DNA of 64,000 nucleotides from Chiridota heheva. Taxonomy: Eukaryota; Echinodermata; Holothuroidea; Apodida; Chiridotidae. Positions 1 to 11,473 of this stretch are shown here, one piece after another. A program made the position numbers and the translations under genes. Every line of letters starts with the position of its first letter. The first letter of the stretch is position 1. The notes under the pieces were generated by a model. It was given only the letters and a program-made list of their open reading frames with translations. It was not told the origin of the DNA and made no database searches. The stretch spans positions 57,501 through 121,500 of the forward strand of contig JAIGNY010003759.1 in the NCBI GenBank assembly GCA_020152595.1. Reading direction: 5' to 3'.

Positions 1-533
1 AATTCGAAATTATCCAATCCGGAGGTTGGCTTGGACTGAAGAATCAATTCAACTTTCGACTTTCAACAAACTCTCCTACACATTATCAGATATCGATTAC
101 TTTGCGATTTTCACAAGTTTTCCCAGTGTTTAAAACCTATCGGCCTCATCATATCATTCAAACGTATCAAATGAATCCAAGAATGTATAATCCTTGATGT
201 ATCCAAGTAGTTGTTTCCCTTTGCACATGCCTTACAATTCATTTATGTCCCCCATCTATTGTAGGAAACAGAACAGCAATATTCTCTGTTAATCACGAGA
301 ACCTCAGAGCTAATCTGCTTATAGGTAATGGCTAAAAATGTACTTTGGGAGTTTTAAGTATCTTGATCCTAAAATATTCATTATCACGCTTTACTTCTCT
401 CACATGTTACAGTTGTCCTTCCCACTCGTGGAAATAACGTCAAATTTTAAAAGCATCAATACAGAAATTGCGACCATGTCAGTCCAGAGGCTCTGGGTGT
501 CGCCTTTCTATTTCTAGTAAGTGTTAAATCGGG
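1..533. other. No gene seen
   Basis: AT-rich single-copy-looking sequence. I found no exon-like frame with splice sites and no repeat structure here. Confidence 0.5.
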
Positions 534-960
534 GGAAATACTGCATCAATGTAATTGATGTTCATGAAACATGAATGTTGTAATTCAGTGTAAATTTTGT
601 GTCTCAAATTTAACTGGAAAAACCTTTTATCGATTAACAACTTTGATTGATTTTGTATTATTTCTTCACAATGCTCGTATCTGGTGAAAACTGTCCTATG
701 TCTGTATGTTATCAGAATGTTCGCATCTGACAAAGTGGAAATACTGCATCAAATCTGTGGAAAATACTGCCTCAATCTTATTGATATTCATGAAACTTGA
801 ATGTTGTAATTCAGTGAATCCCTTGTATTTCATATTCAAAACTTGATCCTGCTGTAAAAGAAGAAAACTTTGAGGAAAAACCTTGTATCGATTATCAAAT
901 TTGACTGATTTTGCATTACAAACTCAAAATGCTCGAATCTGATGAAACTTGTAATGTTAT
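534..960. repeat. Diverged two-copy tandem duplication (~0.2 kb unit)
   Basis: The block 534-737 recurs at 738-960. Shared landmarks in both are GGAAATACTG, TTCATGAAAC, GAATGTTGTAATTCAGTG, AAAAACCTT, ATCGATTA and AATGCTCG, in the same order. Both copies keep a partly open minus-strand frame with similar peptides, but both are interrupted elsewhere and match no family I recognise, so I read this as a repeat and not as duplicated exons. Confidence 0.7.
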
Positions 961-1616
961 CAAACTTTTCGCAGGTGAGAAAAAATAGATGTTCCATTAG
1001 TTGACTTACAGAGAATAATTTCCAATACAATACTTTTTAGCACAAGTCATATTCCAACAAACTTGTGGCCTTTATCAGTTTGTAAAATTCCGTATTTCCT
1101 GAAGGGAACAAGATATCAAGTATTCTTTTTCATAATTTGGTTGGTAATTTTACCTCTATAGTACAACTTCAAGCTAGAAATATTTAACCCCTAGAACGAT
1201 ACTTTAAATCTACGGAAATGGGACAGAAAAACGGGAAAGCATATGTTACATTGGTTAAATTGATGGTCAATTTGATCAATGATTTGAAGGACCACTTAGT
1301 ATTCCCTACTTCTAGGGAAGATGTTAAACCAAGGATTATCTAAGAACTGTTGTTTATTTAAAAAACATTAACGTTGGTCAACAATGTACTCAGCAATCAT
1401 ATAGGTTGTTAAATTCTGAGTATAAATGTGATTGGGTTAATGAACGTCAAAGTGTAGAAATCTCCATACCAAAAAAGAGACTTCCCTTAACGAATGCGGG
1501 CCAGTTTGATCCCTATTTACTCTAAAACGAGATGGAAAACTTGTTGATCCCATGCATGTTTTTTATCATACTTACAAATACATTTTATTTAGAATCAATC
1601 GTCTTTAAAGTATCGT
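961..1616. other. No gene seen
   Basis: No supported coding or structural feature was seen in this stretch between the tandem duplication and the minisatellite. Confidence 0.45.
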
Positions 1617-1957
1617 CTGAACATGCGGCATATGGACACGCGGTATATGGAAAATTATATGGAACTATGGTATGGAACGCGGTATGGAACGCGCGGTATG
1701 GAACGCGCGGTATATGGAACGCGTGGTGTATGAAACGCGCGGTATATGGAACGCGCGGCATATGGAACGCGCGGTATATGGAACACGCGGTATATGGAAC
1801 ACGCGGTATATGGAACACAGGGTATATCGAACACGCGGTATATGGAAGACGCGGTACATGGAACACGCGGTACATGGAACACGCGGTACATGGAACACGC
1901 GGTACATGGAACACGCGGTATATGGAACATGCGGTATATGGAACACGCGGATGAAAC
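1617..1957. repeat. 16-bp minisatellite, about 21 copies
   Basis: The unit is GGTATATGGAACACGC with alternating GCGC, ACGC and TATA/TACA variants. Because 16 is not a multiple of three, three units make a 48-base cycle, which keeps long frames open on both strands. Those frames encode a 16-residue periodic peptide and are artefacts. Variants are clustered: GCGC types are on the left, TACATGG types on the right. That pattern suggests local expansion by slippage or unequal exchange. Confidence 0.93.
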
Positions 1958-2346
1958 ACGCAGTACATTACGGACTCGTGAAATATCAATCATGCGAATA
2001 TAGATTCTTTTGAATAAAACTGTTGGAATACCGTACAATAATATTATTACAAGATTCCACAAACACTTTTTCCATTAAGTTAATCAAGGAATGTTTATAA
2101 TCTAAATTACTTTCGTTTCCATCAAAACATTAGACGAGATTTTTACTGTACAAAACTGATTATGAAAATCCCAGGGGGCTGAAACTATGAGTATATGGAT
2201 CTCATATGCCATTTCCTTGGTCTTGTATCCCGTTCTTTGCGGCTGTGTAAAACGAGATAAACCATGTATCTAATGATTCATCAAGGATAAAATGCTGTGT
2301 AATGACGACAAAAGAATTATTGAGAGTTTTCATAATGTCTTCACAG

Positions 2347-2457
2347 TTAAATCAAATGAATGCCACTGGAAAGCCTGGTACACCAATTTTCAATACAAGT
2401 GTCAGTATACAATCAACACCACGCAGACAGTTCGCATCAAAGTTTCGTTGGTTTTAA
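2347..2457 (+). CDS. Candidate terminal exon, unknown gene
   Basis: A pyrimidine-containing tract ending in TCTTCACAG is followed by 36 open codons and TAA. The peptide includes GKPGTPIFNTS and ends STPRRQFASKFRWF, a composition (basic, Pro/Ser/Thr-rich, low in rare residues) unlike the hydrophobic translations of surrounding DNA. No partner exon upstream could be identified and I do not recognise the family. An overlapping plus frame (2292-2645) runs through the acceptor with a more random, hydrophobic composition. This may simply be a chance frame. Confidence 0.25.
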   Translation, partial: LNQMNATGKPGTPIFNTSVSIQSTPRRQFASKFRWF

Positions 2458-4110
2458 TAGTTCCATACACCTTTTGCCTGCAAGACATTTTGACTATAAC
2501 AGGTATATTGGAAATATTTCCATTTTATTTATGCTTTACAAGTGGACTGGCAGTTGTAAGTTTTCTTTTGTTGTATTCTTTCCTTTCTTTTACATTGATC
2601 TTGATCCGTTGCTCATCTACTCATACAGGCTTTAAATCAATTTGATTATGTAATTACCTGATATCTTTGTCAGACTGTCAGAGATTAAAAAGAGTTCCAG
2701 GCTGGAGTCATAAAGCTTTACATTTAAAGATCGCTTATTTTCGAAATCAAGTTGTTGTCAAGGACGTCTGTACTAAGGGGCAACGGGGGTGAGAGGGAGG
2801 GGAAAGGGTGCCTTCCATTCCACGGGACAAGAAGTGCCCTTCGTCGAAATTTCCTTAAAACTAAAGAACCTGATGCCTCTAGTATAGAGGTACTGATTTG
2901 GAAACTCTAAAACCTAAATTTGTTATGAATAATGGATGAGTTTGCTCTTACTTTTCCCAGCTAAATCCTCGTGTCCAATATCTCTGACCATATTATAAAT
3001 CAATTGGCGTCATAGAAAGTGCACTCTTCTTGAGTTTCTCGAGCCCTCTTCTTTGAACTTTGCGTCCTGTCCGTTTTACTGAATGAAATAGAGGTATTAA
3101 TCAAATCCCATCTGCTTCAGTGAACGGACAGACGGAAGCATAAAATCATCTTCCATATACATCTTATTGGTATAATTATAATCAGGAGCACTATTTGTTT
3201 CAACCTGTCAACCATTATCTGAATGTTGTACTGACAGTTATAACTTAGTAAATTTCTGATAAAAAAATAGATAAAAGTAAATAAAATAAACAAAGTAATA
3301 AAGTAAATCAAAGTAAAATATTCCTGCTTGAGTCTAATACTCAGCATCAATCATCTTGAGCAACAAAAGGATAGAGTAATACAGTTATCTGGTTATTAGA
3401 ATACTATATTAAAGAAAATGATGACGTGTATTCCAAACTCCTGAAAATTTATTTTGCTTCTGATTACCTCAAACTTCTAAAAACAAATATCCATTTTGTC
3501 TTTCATTACCAGCAATCCCACTTTCTTTCGCTGTAGATCATTTATACAGTTCTGAATTTCATTTTAATAAACATTTTACTGTTGTGAGTTCAGGAGAAAA
3601 TAATTTTCCCCCGAAGAGGGGAAAACCTCAGACGCCATTTTGAAGATTGGCCATGATGCCTCTAACAAAACAGCGTAACGCTATGGCACAGAACTTGTAT
3701 AGGTTCTAAAAAATTTATAACCAAGTAGGTCAATTTCATTTTTGCATTTTTAAAGTCTATACTTATTAATCTACAAATTATCCGGTTCCCAAATGGACAT
3801 CCACCACGCCGTTTAAGAAATATTTAATGACAGACTTACAAATTCTGGCCTGTTTTTGCTGGGATTATCGAAGTAACGCAGACACCATCCAGTACCAAAT
3901 AAGAAAAAGAATGTCCATTGCACAAACAGGTGTGCACACAAGGCAGCTTCGCACATGCAATGACCGCATATAAGCTAATTAAAAACCGTAGGTCAAAGCG
4001 CTTGTAAATGTAAATCCGGAAGTTACATAATTTACATAGGTTTTTCCCTCTTTGGGAGAAAATAATTTTCGCCTGAAGACGTGAGCCTCCCTAACTGTTG
4101 ATGTTGATGT
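2458..4110. other. No gene seen; one short dispersed repeat
   Basis: Nothing coding is supported. The motif GAGAAAATAATTTTC followed by CCTGAAGA or CCCGAAGA occurs at about 3593-3617 and 4053-4077 in the same orientation, marking a small repeat or the ends of an unidentified element about 0.46 kb apart. Confidence 0.4.
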
Positions 4111-4127
4111 ATTGTCTACACTTTCTT

Positions 4128-4203
4128 CTTTAAGTACCTGGCCATCCAGCCAAGTTCTTCTTTTTGGCCATCCTGGCTATCCATTCAAGTTCTTCTTTTT
4201 AGG
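4128..4203. repeat. Short tandem duplication (~34 bp)
   Basis: Two successive copies of a unit ending AAGTTCTTCTTTTT, each preceded by a GGCCATCC-type sequence. Downstream to about 4380 an open plus frame exists but has no recognisable similarity. Confidence 0.6.
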
Positions 4204-4860
4204 TGCTCATTCAAAAAGACAGGACGATGTGGTGGATATGGTGGACGAGAAATGGACAAACTTGGACGCATGCATGAGTTTAGCGACCAGGGTGTCGGGG
4301 TGTAACACTTCCCCTCCCAATCAAAATTTTACCAAACCAAAAATTTCAGGTAAAATGAAGTTTTTAAAGACCAAACCGTAGGTAGGTTTAATTTGGTTAA
4401 AGACGATTGGAAAAGGAACGAAAAGAAACTTAAAGTGGATTATTTTAGGTGTATTTGGCACCTGAAATTGTTACGAAAACTCATAATCCATTTTGTGAAA
4501 CGGTGTCGCAAGTCAGTTGCGAGACAAAATACCTGAATCAGTTTCGGCTATAAGAAGGACACGGGGACGCAAACGGAATGCGAATGTCCAGTACTGTATA
4601 TGATGTGGTCTTAAGCGCATGTACGTACGTTGCCAGGGTTTCTACAAATCTATAAATTATTTTCCAAAATTGAAAAAAGACCACTAAACTGTTAAATTTG
4701 CATTGCTTTTTATTTTCCGAAATTTCTCGAAACAAAATTTCACAAATTTTGGGTTAATTCGTTGTCAGCTTGTTAAGTGACTGCTCGGATGTAAGCTAAT
4801 TACTACAGAAACTATAGATTATAGTTGAAAGTTCGACGTAGGACAAAAAAGCCTATTACC
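4204..4860. other. No gene seen
   Basis: Open frames of about 60-90 codons occur on both strands but show no domain, repeat or splice-site support. Confidence 0.4.
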
Positions 4861-5460
4861 GTGCAATTTTATGCTGCCCTTGATTTCCTGAAATTACCCG
4901 AAATTTTTGCATTCCCCCAAAAAAAAAAAAGCCGAAAACATCAAAATTACCCGAATTTCAGGTAATTTTCTTGTAAGTCTGTAAATGGAAGCTTAATGTA
5001 AATTTCCTTTAATTTTTGTTCAATTTCCTTCAGTTTGGGAATTTGTTTTTCAATCTTCAAGAAGTTTCTATCAATTTCCGAAAAATTTCTTTAATTTTCG
5101 CAAAATATTCTTCATTTAAAATTTGGTACAGTTTTCGTACAATTTCCTTCAATTTTTGATAAGTTAAAATTTTGATTTCCTTCACTTTACATGAAATTTG
5201 TGTTAGTTGTTATCTTCATTTTTAAAGAATTTTTTTCAAGATGTCTTCAATTTTTGGGCAATGTCCTTCAAATTTCGTAAAAACATTTGCTTCAAATCTA
5301 CTTAAATTTTCAAAAAGATGTCTTCAACTTTCGTGAAATTTTCGTTAAAGCTGCTCCATTTTCGTTACATTTTCGTGCAATTTCCTGCATTTTAGGAAAG
5401 TGTTGTAAATATTTTGAGAAGTTTGTCTTCAATTTTCTTGAATTTTTCTTTGCTTTTGTT
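4861..5460. repeat. Degenerate AATTTCCTTCAATTTT-type tandem repeat
   Basis: Roughly 20-base imperfect units built on AATTTCCTTCAATTTTxG and related forms run through this block. The same kind of sequence occurs in the complementary orientation at about 23860-24490 and again at about 31740-32340. Unit boundaries are too eroded to define a consensus by eye. Confidence 0.6.
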
Positions 5461-5644
5461 AACAGAAGCCAAGACAAAAAAGTTCTAAACACCAAATTTA
5501 TGATAGATAATAAGTTTTTTCATGTAAAGTACAAGCCATTAATAATTTTGTAGGAAAAATATTTCACGTAATTTTGCCTTCAACAGATGATTCCTTGCTC
5601 CACCCCCCTCTCTCTTCCCTTTTCCCCCTCCGAATAAAGTAGCA
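5461..5644. other. Noncoding flank of LINE remnant
   Basis: Contains a C/T-rich tract at about 5598-5630 immediately upstream of the retrotransposon remnant; no other feature seen. Confidence 0.4.
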
Positions 5645-5649
5645 TCGCG

Positions 5650-6211
5650 AGCCCCTGACCGCATGCAAGAAATTATATCTGATCTGACAATCAAACATCT
5701 CCAGAGTAATCAAGATCACCCTATATGCAGGGCCTGTGTATAAAGCATTCTATTATACGGTGCCGAGACCATGAAGGAGCTTGAGCGACGTCTGGACGAC
5801 ACATACACCATTACACCAGACTATTATGCGGGTTCAAAATCTTTCCTAGAGACACCACCACCTAACGAAATCGATGGAGATGTCCCACCGATCTCGACAA
5901 TTGTTGCTCGTGGTAGCTTTGCTGGACACAGCTTCAGGGATAAGAACCAGTTAACATCTGACGTCCTCAGCATTCTGAAGGCTACTATGCCCAGCAAGAG
6001 GGAGCCGACCATGCACTCACGTATCGAGACACAATTTCTAGAGACACTGGACTCAGAATTGGAGAACTGACTGTAGTTATGGCTGATAAATCAGGGTGGC
6101 GTATCAGAGTGTCTTTAATCTCAACCGCGGTCGATGGATGATGATGATGATGAAGATGATGATGATGATGATGACGAGACGATGACAATGACGACGACAA
6201 CGACGATGATG
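5650..6211 (+). mobile_element. 3' end of an RTE-like non-LTR retrotransposon, decayed
   Basis: Reading across frameshifts, this encodes the region C-terminal to a reverse transcriptase domain. 5744-5815 gives SILLYGAET then KELERRLDDTYT, the LLYGxExW...LE..LDG.YTR signature of RTE-type elements with the residues between lost. 5860-5985 gives GDVPPISTIVA, FAGHSFRDKNQLTSDVL, matching the usual RFAGHCxR...SDVL segment. A frame-shifted continuation at 6067-6141 reads ELTVVMADKSGW, then STAVDG and stop. Upstream, 5658-5743 reads LYLI, SNISRVIKI and similar conserved pieces. An in-frame TAA at 5741 and at least two frameshifts make it a pseudogene. It ends in a GAT-rich tail (about 6134-6210), as expected for 3'-end-primed insertion of a 5'-truncated copy. 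The catalytic domain is absent. Confidence 0.85.
6134..6211. repeat. (GAT)n / GATGAC tail
   Basis: Imperfect trinucleotide run following the stop codon of the retrotransposon remnant, interpreted as its 3' simple-repeat tail. The short His-rich minus-strand frame over it is an artefact. Confidence 0.85.
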
Positions 6212-6445
6212 AATTTGAATTTCAGAAGCATGTGTGATATTGTGCTCTATTCTTTAGCGAGTGACAGATACTGTAGACATGTTAGACGATATTTCCTATC
6301 TTACTTGTAAGGAAGGCCTCGGCCTCACCGATTGGAATGCTTTCTATCAATGGTAGCTCTTTAGATGTGGAATATGTAACACTTCAAGACATGAGATGAT
6401 AATATCCCCGGGGGGCCCAGTTCCATATGTGAGGTATATGTATAT

Positions 6446-6662
6446 GTGCGGCCCGAACAAAAAAAATATTTATGTCATACTGCAGGTCTGAAAAATGGCA
6501 TATTTTCATACAGCAGGTGTCAAAATTGTTTAGATTTAAACTGCAGGTATAAAAAATTACACATTTTTGTCTTGCAGGTATTATACCTTATTTATGCTCT
6601 CATACTGCAGGTATTAAAAACTCTCATACTGTAAGTATGATTTTGAACTCCTGCAGTCGGCA
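6446..6662. repeat. Diverged tandem repeat with CTGCAGGT core
   Basis: Five to six units of about 35-50 bases, each carrying ACTGCAGGT or CTTGCAGGT followed by an AT-rich stretch with TAAAAA and CTCATA. The array spans the 3' half of an AT-rich region and has no coding support. Confidence 0.65.
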
Positions 6663-8906
6663 CATACCTACCAGCCTACCACTGAAGTGTAGAACAGCAC
6701 ACTCGGGATAACATCACCAATTCAATAATACTTCTCCAATCCGTATATGTGGTTTAGAAGGCCATTTATTGTCTACAAATAACTTTACAAGACAGTTGCA
6801 ACGTTTATGATTGGTCTAAATATTTACACAAATGCTGAGAAGCCAATCAATAACCGCCACAAAAGTAACGTCAATAGAAAACATCAGACATACTCGTGTG
6901 ACGAAATCCTTTTTTAATAGTCTTTACTTATGAGATATAAATGTGATAATCAATTAGCGTCATAGCAATCACAGAATTCCAGGAATTAATTTGTAATAAA
7001 CTTTTGATGAAAGATGATGACGTATCATTGCAAGATTTATGGGAATTTTATCATTTATTTTAATCTTTCTAATTTTAGAAACGACAATTACTACACAAAG
7101 AGAAATTGCGGCAATTTAATCAAATTTATTAAACACTATTTGTTTATAATTCACTGTTGAAATTTCTCAATGGGCTGGTAAAATCATACAGCACAGTGAA
7201 ATCAAGACTTCTCACTAAATTTCATCGACCGGGATCTTGAAAAAATATGTGTAAATGATTGTATCTTTTCATAGCAAAATCAAAGAATATTAGGTTTTGA
7301 ATCTTGAAAATAGCATTTTGGGTGCACGATTTATGACTAATCACAGTGCGAAGCTATCTTAATTAGTGACTAATCACAGTGCGAAGCTATCTTAATTAGT
7401 GGAAAAATTGTCTTGTATGATAAAGAAGATAGCTGAACTCTTTATGTAAATCTAAATCTAAAGAGAGTGCCTGTTTCAAAAAGATTTCGGTGAAAGGTAA
7501 CTAAAGTTTAAAACACATGATGTCTTTCAGAGATATGTGGTAGAGGTTTAAAATAGTGGATTTACCAAGATAGGTCTGTCTATCCATATTTTGCAAATTT
7601 GCATACTGCAGATTCAAAATTTAGCAGCTTTAATATTATCCATTTTTAACTGAACTGGTGGGAACTTTTACAATTTTTGGATTTTAAAGCAGTTTCGCAT
7701 AATTATGTTACCTTTACTTGTCTTTACCGGAACTTTAAGTTGCATCAAAAAGCTTGAACATAGAAACCTGCATTTTGAGTCTCCTTGCGGAATAGATAGT
7801 ATGTCGTACTGTTTATGATAAAAACCAAATGCGCCATGAGTTGAGACTTGTTAATTCCTTCAATCAAAGCTTCATACCATTCAAGCATTATGTTTCTCTA
7901 TCAATTACACACACTTTTCATACTCTCCTAGACAGAGGGGGCGGAAGATGTTTAAAAGTGGGGGAAGGGGGCACAGGATTTAAGGAGCACTTTCCCAACT
8001 ATCGTATTTTCAAAGCATGTAGCACAGCAATATATAGCTTTATACAGTCAACCCTCCCCCTAGAAATTGTCTAAACTTTTATAGGTTCGAACATTACTAG
8101 TGACCCATATTTTTGTAATATACAGCCTCACAAATGCAAGATATTTTGGTCCATGTCCAAAATTCGGTAAAATATAACAATTTTATTGAAATCTACAACA
8201 ATTGCTGAATTGAAAATATATAGATCAGAAGTTTTGAAATCGAAAGGATTTAGACTTACTGACTTATAGATAACGATTAGCTATGTTATGGTATGGTTCA
8301 TGAATCGGAATACTTAATGTCTAAAATAATGTGAAAAGCAAAAGGGTCCTTATGGAATCCATCATTTTTTGCTGCTGAGAATAAGATATGTGCGTATTTT
8401 TAGTATAAATTGGACCAGATGGCCCAAAATCACACCCAGTCTTCAGCGAATTAGCCTATCCCATTGTATGTTTTTTTTATAGAACTAAAATTAAAGGCAC
8501 TTCGCAAGCGAATATCGGTGTATTTTGCTTGATGTTTGCGTTACTTTCTTCAATTTGTCAATAAAAAGATCAATTATAATCAGAGGACTTAAATATATTT
8601 TAATATCTTGAATAACAATTTTTTTTATATATGTCTCTGTCAGTCTGTAAAGGAGCACATTTTAAAACAAACAAAAATGTACATACAAGATGGGCAAAGT
8701 GTACGTCAATTTATGTCAATACAATGACCCGCGTCCAAATATTAGGTTTTGCCCTGCATGGCCCATTTAAAAATTGACCCACTACTGGAATTTGGGGTGG
8801 CCTCGTAAACTCTAAATAGGCCCTATTTTTAAGAGTTTGTACAAATTATAAGCTGGGAAAACAAAGTTAGGAATTTAGAGGCAAAGGATTTTTAAGCACG
8901 GAAAAA
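6663..8906. other. No gene seen
   Basis: AT-rich intergenic or intronic sequence. Apart from the 33-bp duplication at 7335-7400, no supported feature. A C/G-rich patch near 7937-7975 has no clear identity. Confidence 0.45.
7335..7400. repeat. Perfect 33-bp tandem duplication
   Basis: Positions 7335-7367 and 7368-7400 are identical, beginning GACTAATCACAGTGCGAAGC and ending TAATTAGT. Complete identity implies a recent slippage or repair event. Confidence 0.97.
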
Positions 8907-8944
8907 GTCCAATACTGTCCAATATGTATAGGACAGTATTGGAC
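8907..8944. other. Perfect 14-bp hairpin
   Basis: GTCCAATACTGTCC (8907-8920) and its exact reverse complement (8931-8944) are separated by 10 bases. The stem is too short for a canonical animal pre-miRNA. It may be the relic of a foldback transposon. Confidence 0.8.
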
Positions 8945-9009
8945 CCCAACTTTTCTTTTCAGGGCAATCTTTGTGTTACTTTCATTAATTGAAAATCAGA
9001 TATATGTGA

Positions 9010-9240
9010 AGAAAAAAGGTGTTTAATGTTTGAAAGGGCATGTTCCTTCTCTAACAAGGCACTTCTCCTCTTTGAAAGGGCATTTTCTCTTCTAAAACAG
9101 GGCATTTTTTCATTAAAAAAAAAGGGAACTTTTCCTCTCTGAAAAGGGCACTTGTTAAACTTTTCAGAAAAGTGGGAGCACGTGCCCTTGTGCCCCCCCG
9201 TCCCGCCGCCTATGCTCCTAGAGCCCTTACATAGACAAAA
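9010..9240. repeat. Degenerate GAAAGGGCAT-type repeat and C/G-rich block
   Basis: Five or so variants of GAAAGGGCAC/T recur every 30-45 bases, followed by a C-rich block ending CCGCCGCCTATGCTCC. Similar C/G-rich blocks with CGCCTATGA occur near 29290 and 54785, suggesting a dispersed repeat family. Confidence 0.5.
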
Positions 9241-11470
9241 CATGCAACACATCCAAAATCTTACTTACAGTTTATGCCGAAATTTTGGTAGCAAGTTATT
9301 ATAAAGAACATGTAAAACAATATTTCAGAACATAACGAATGCCTTTGGTTCTCAGTTGTCATGAATGTTTGATAACAACGCTAGAAAATGCTCCCGGACC
9401 CCCAATGGCGCCACCACTAGTTGACACATGTATATATCAGTATATGTATAGGCTGAATTCATATTTCTCATTTTATGCAAATAATATTTATATCATTACA
9501 AAAGGAAAGAAACATGATTAATGAGAGTTCTTCTGATATTTAGTCATGGTCGTAGGCTAATTAAGTTTTTCAGTAAACAATGATGATTAGCGTGAGAGTC
9601 ATTAAGCTTGTGGTCAAGTGTGGTCATAGTACTCACGTATTTATTACTTCTAGCTACCATTATTGATTAGATGCACAGTGATTGTTTTCATCACAAATAG
9701 ACGTACACACAAAACTTTCTAATGCCGAAATGAACGTTTTAATGACAATACAACACCAGGTGCAAGGTGTCAAGATTTTAATAACGTTGATTGGATTCCG
9801 ATTCTTTGTTTTGTTTTGCCTTCATTTTAAAAGATGCAGGATAATGATCATCAAAATGTGTAATTCCGCGATGTGTTGTTTTTCATTACAGAAAATTCTT
9901 GAAAATTCATACAGAGAGAAGTTCGATTACATACACATGTGTCTTATTGTTTGTGTTTATTGTCTAGCAAAGCTCTGTTACCACTGTTTTTGATGGGTTC
10001 GAACTTGTTCGAAGACTCTTGGTTGTCAGAACCGACCGGAAATTGAAAAACTTTACAAAACTTTCACTTATTCTTTCTTTGATCGTGTTTTGCAATAACA
10101 AAGCAGTCTACAATACCTTCTTTTAATTTGTATCTTTTTGAAGAGTTTTCTACAGTTCTTGATGTATTTCCCCTTTTTAGTTTGATCGAAAAAGAAGAAA
10201 CCCATGTAAAGTGTGAGACAAAGAAAAATTTGCGGGTTGTGAAGAATAATTTTTCGGGAAAACAATGCTAAACCTCCAGCAAGGCGAAAGGATATGAAAA
10301 TTGCCGTGACGTGATGCATAGACTAGACTAGACTGATGCTTCTAACAAATCATAAACATTGTATGTGTACACGAACAACATAGAACGTAACATTTTATTG
10401 TATTTTTAATTATAAAAGAGAGTTTGATGATATATTTTTAAATTACAATAATATCAATTATGACCTGCAAGGTATGACATCAAAAATACCAGTAAGTACT
10501 TAAAATGGACTAAAACTAAGAAATAAATGAACATCGTTGTGTATATGATATTTTTTACACATTCTCAGTGAGCCGAGCAAACTGTTTTTCTTTAAGAGAA
10601 GTTCTTATCGAGGAACGTTTTGCATTAAGAAATTGCCAAAATTATCCTTACTTCAAAACCACACAAACTAACAAGATCTGATGAAGTTTTTCGATGTGTT
10701 ATGGTGGATTTTTCGGGAAAAGGCCTCTGTGGTGAAACGATAGGAAAATGTCCATGACGTGCTTCATACATACACGGGTAAATGTAAATACACTGTACAG
10801 CTGTATGAGCCATTGCGAATCGAATACAAGTGTGTGTGATAAAGGGTAGACCATTATGATGAGTATATGATGAGACAATCTGAGGTGCACTGTACCTGGA
10901 AGTCTGGGAGTTACAAACGTGAGGTGGGAATTAAGCTCTTAGCCTTAGTGGTACCTGGCATTCCCAAACAATTACTGATTGTTTCTTATGATTTAAGGCA
11001 ATGTTTTGACCAGATGCTTTGAATTATATTGCTAAATTGTTATAATCTTCATGTTATACAAAAATGGCCTATAAAATCATGTCATTTACAAAAATGACAA
11101 CTATGAATCGAATCCATCACCCATCATACTTTTGTTTCAGTGCTTTGATATATGTAAGTATGTATATAGAATTAGTGTCCATAGAAACCAAGTTAATGCA
11201 TTTTAATCAGTCTTAATCATAAGTGTATGGAGTCGTGTATATCTGGTGGGGCAAGATAACTTTTGCCCCAAAATTAGACCAATTGTCCGAATTGTGGGAT
11301 TTCTTAATTTAGTTTTATTGCAACCAATATCAATAATGAGCATTTGGGATACAATATACGAATTTATACTTATCATATTCATACACAATCAGGGCCAGAT
11401 TAATACCCTGAGGAGCCCTAGACTTTATATGTTTCAGTTGCAGTGGAGATCCGTCTACCCTCCCCTCCCT
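9241..11470. other. No gene seen; minor duplication
   Basis: A roughly 75-base segment with TTTTTCGGGAAAA and TGACGTG at 10245-10322 has a diverged copy at 10703-10772. The 103-codon plus frame at 9682-9993 has a good-looking acceptor (TTCATTACAG, to 9890) inside it but is Cys/Ile/Phe-rich with no recognisable domain. Confidence 0.4.
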
Positions 11471-11473
11471 ATC

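Noticed and set aside
5771-6070. Novel 99-residue host protein
   Set aside because: Its sequence segments match the C-terminal region of RTE-like retrotransposon proteins, with flanking frameshifted continuation and a GAT tail.
9682-9993. 103-codon plus-strand gene with internal acceptor
   Set aside because: Hydrophobic/Cys-rich translation of AT-rich DNA without domain features.
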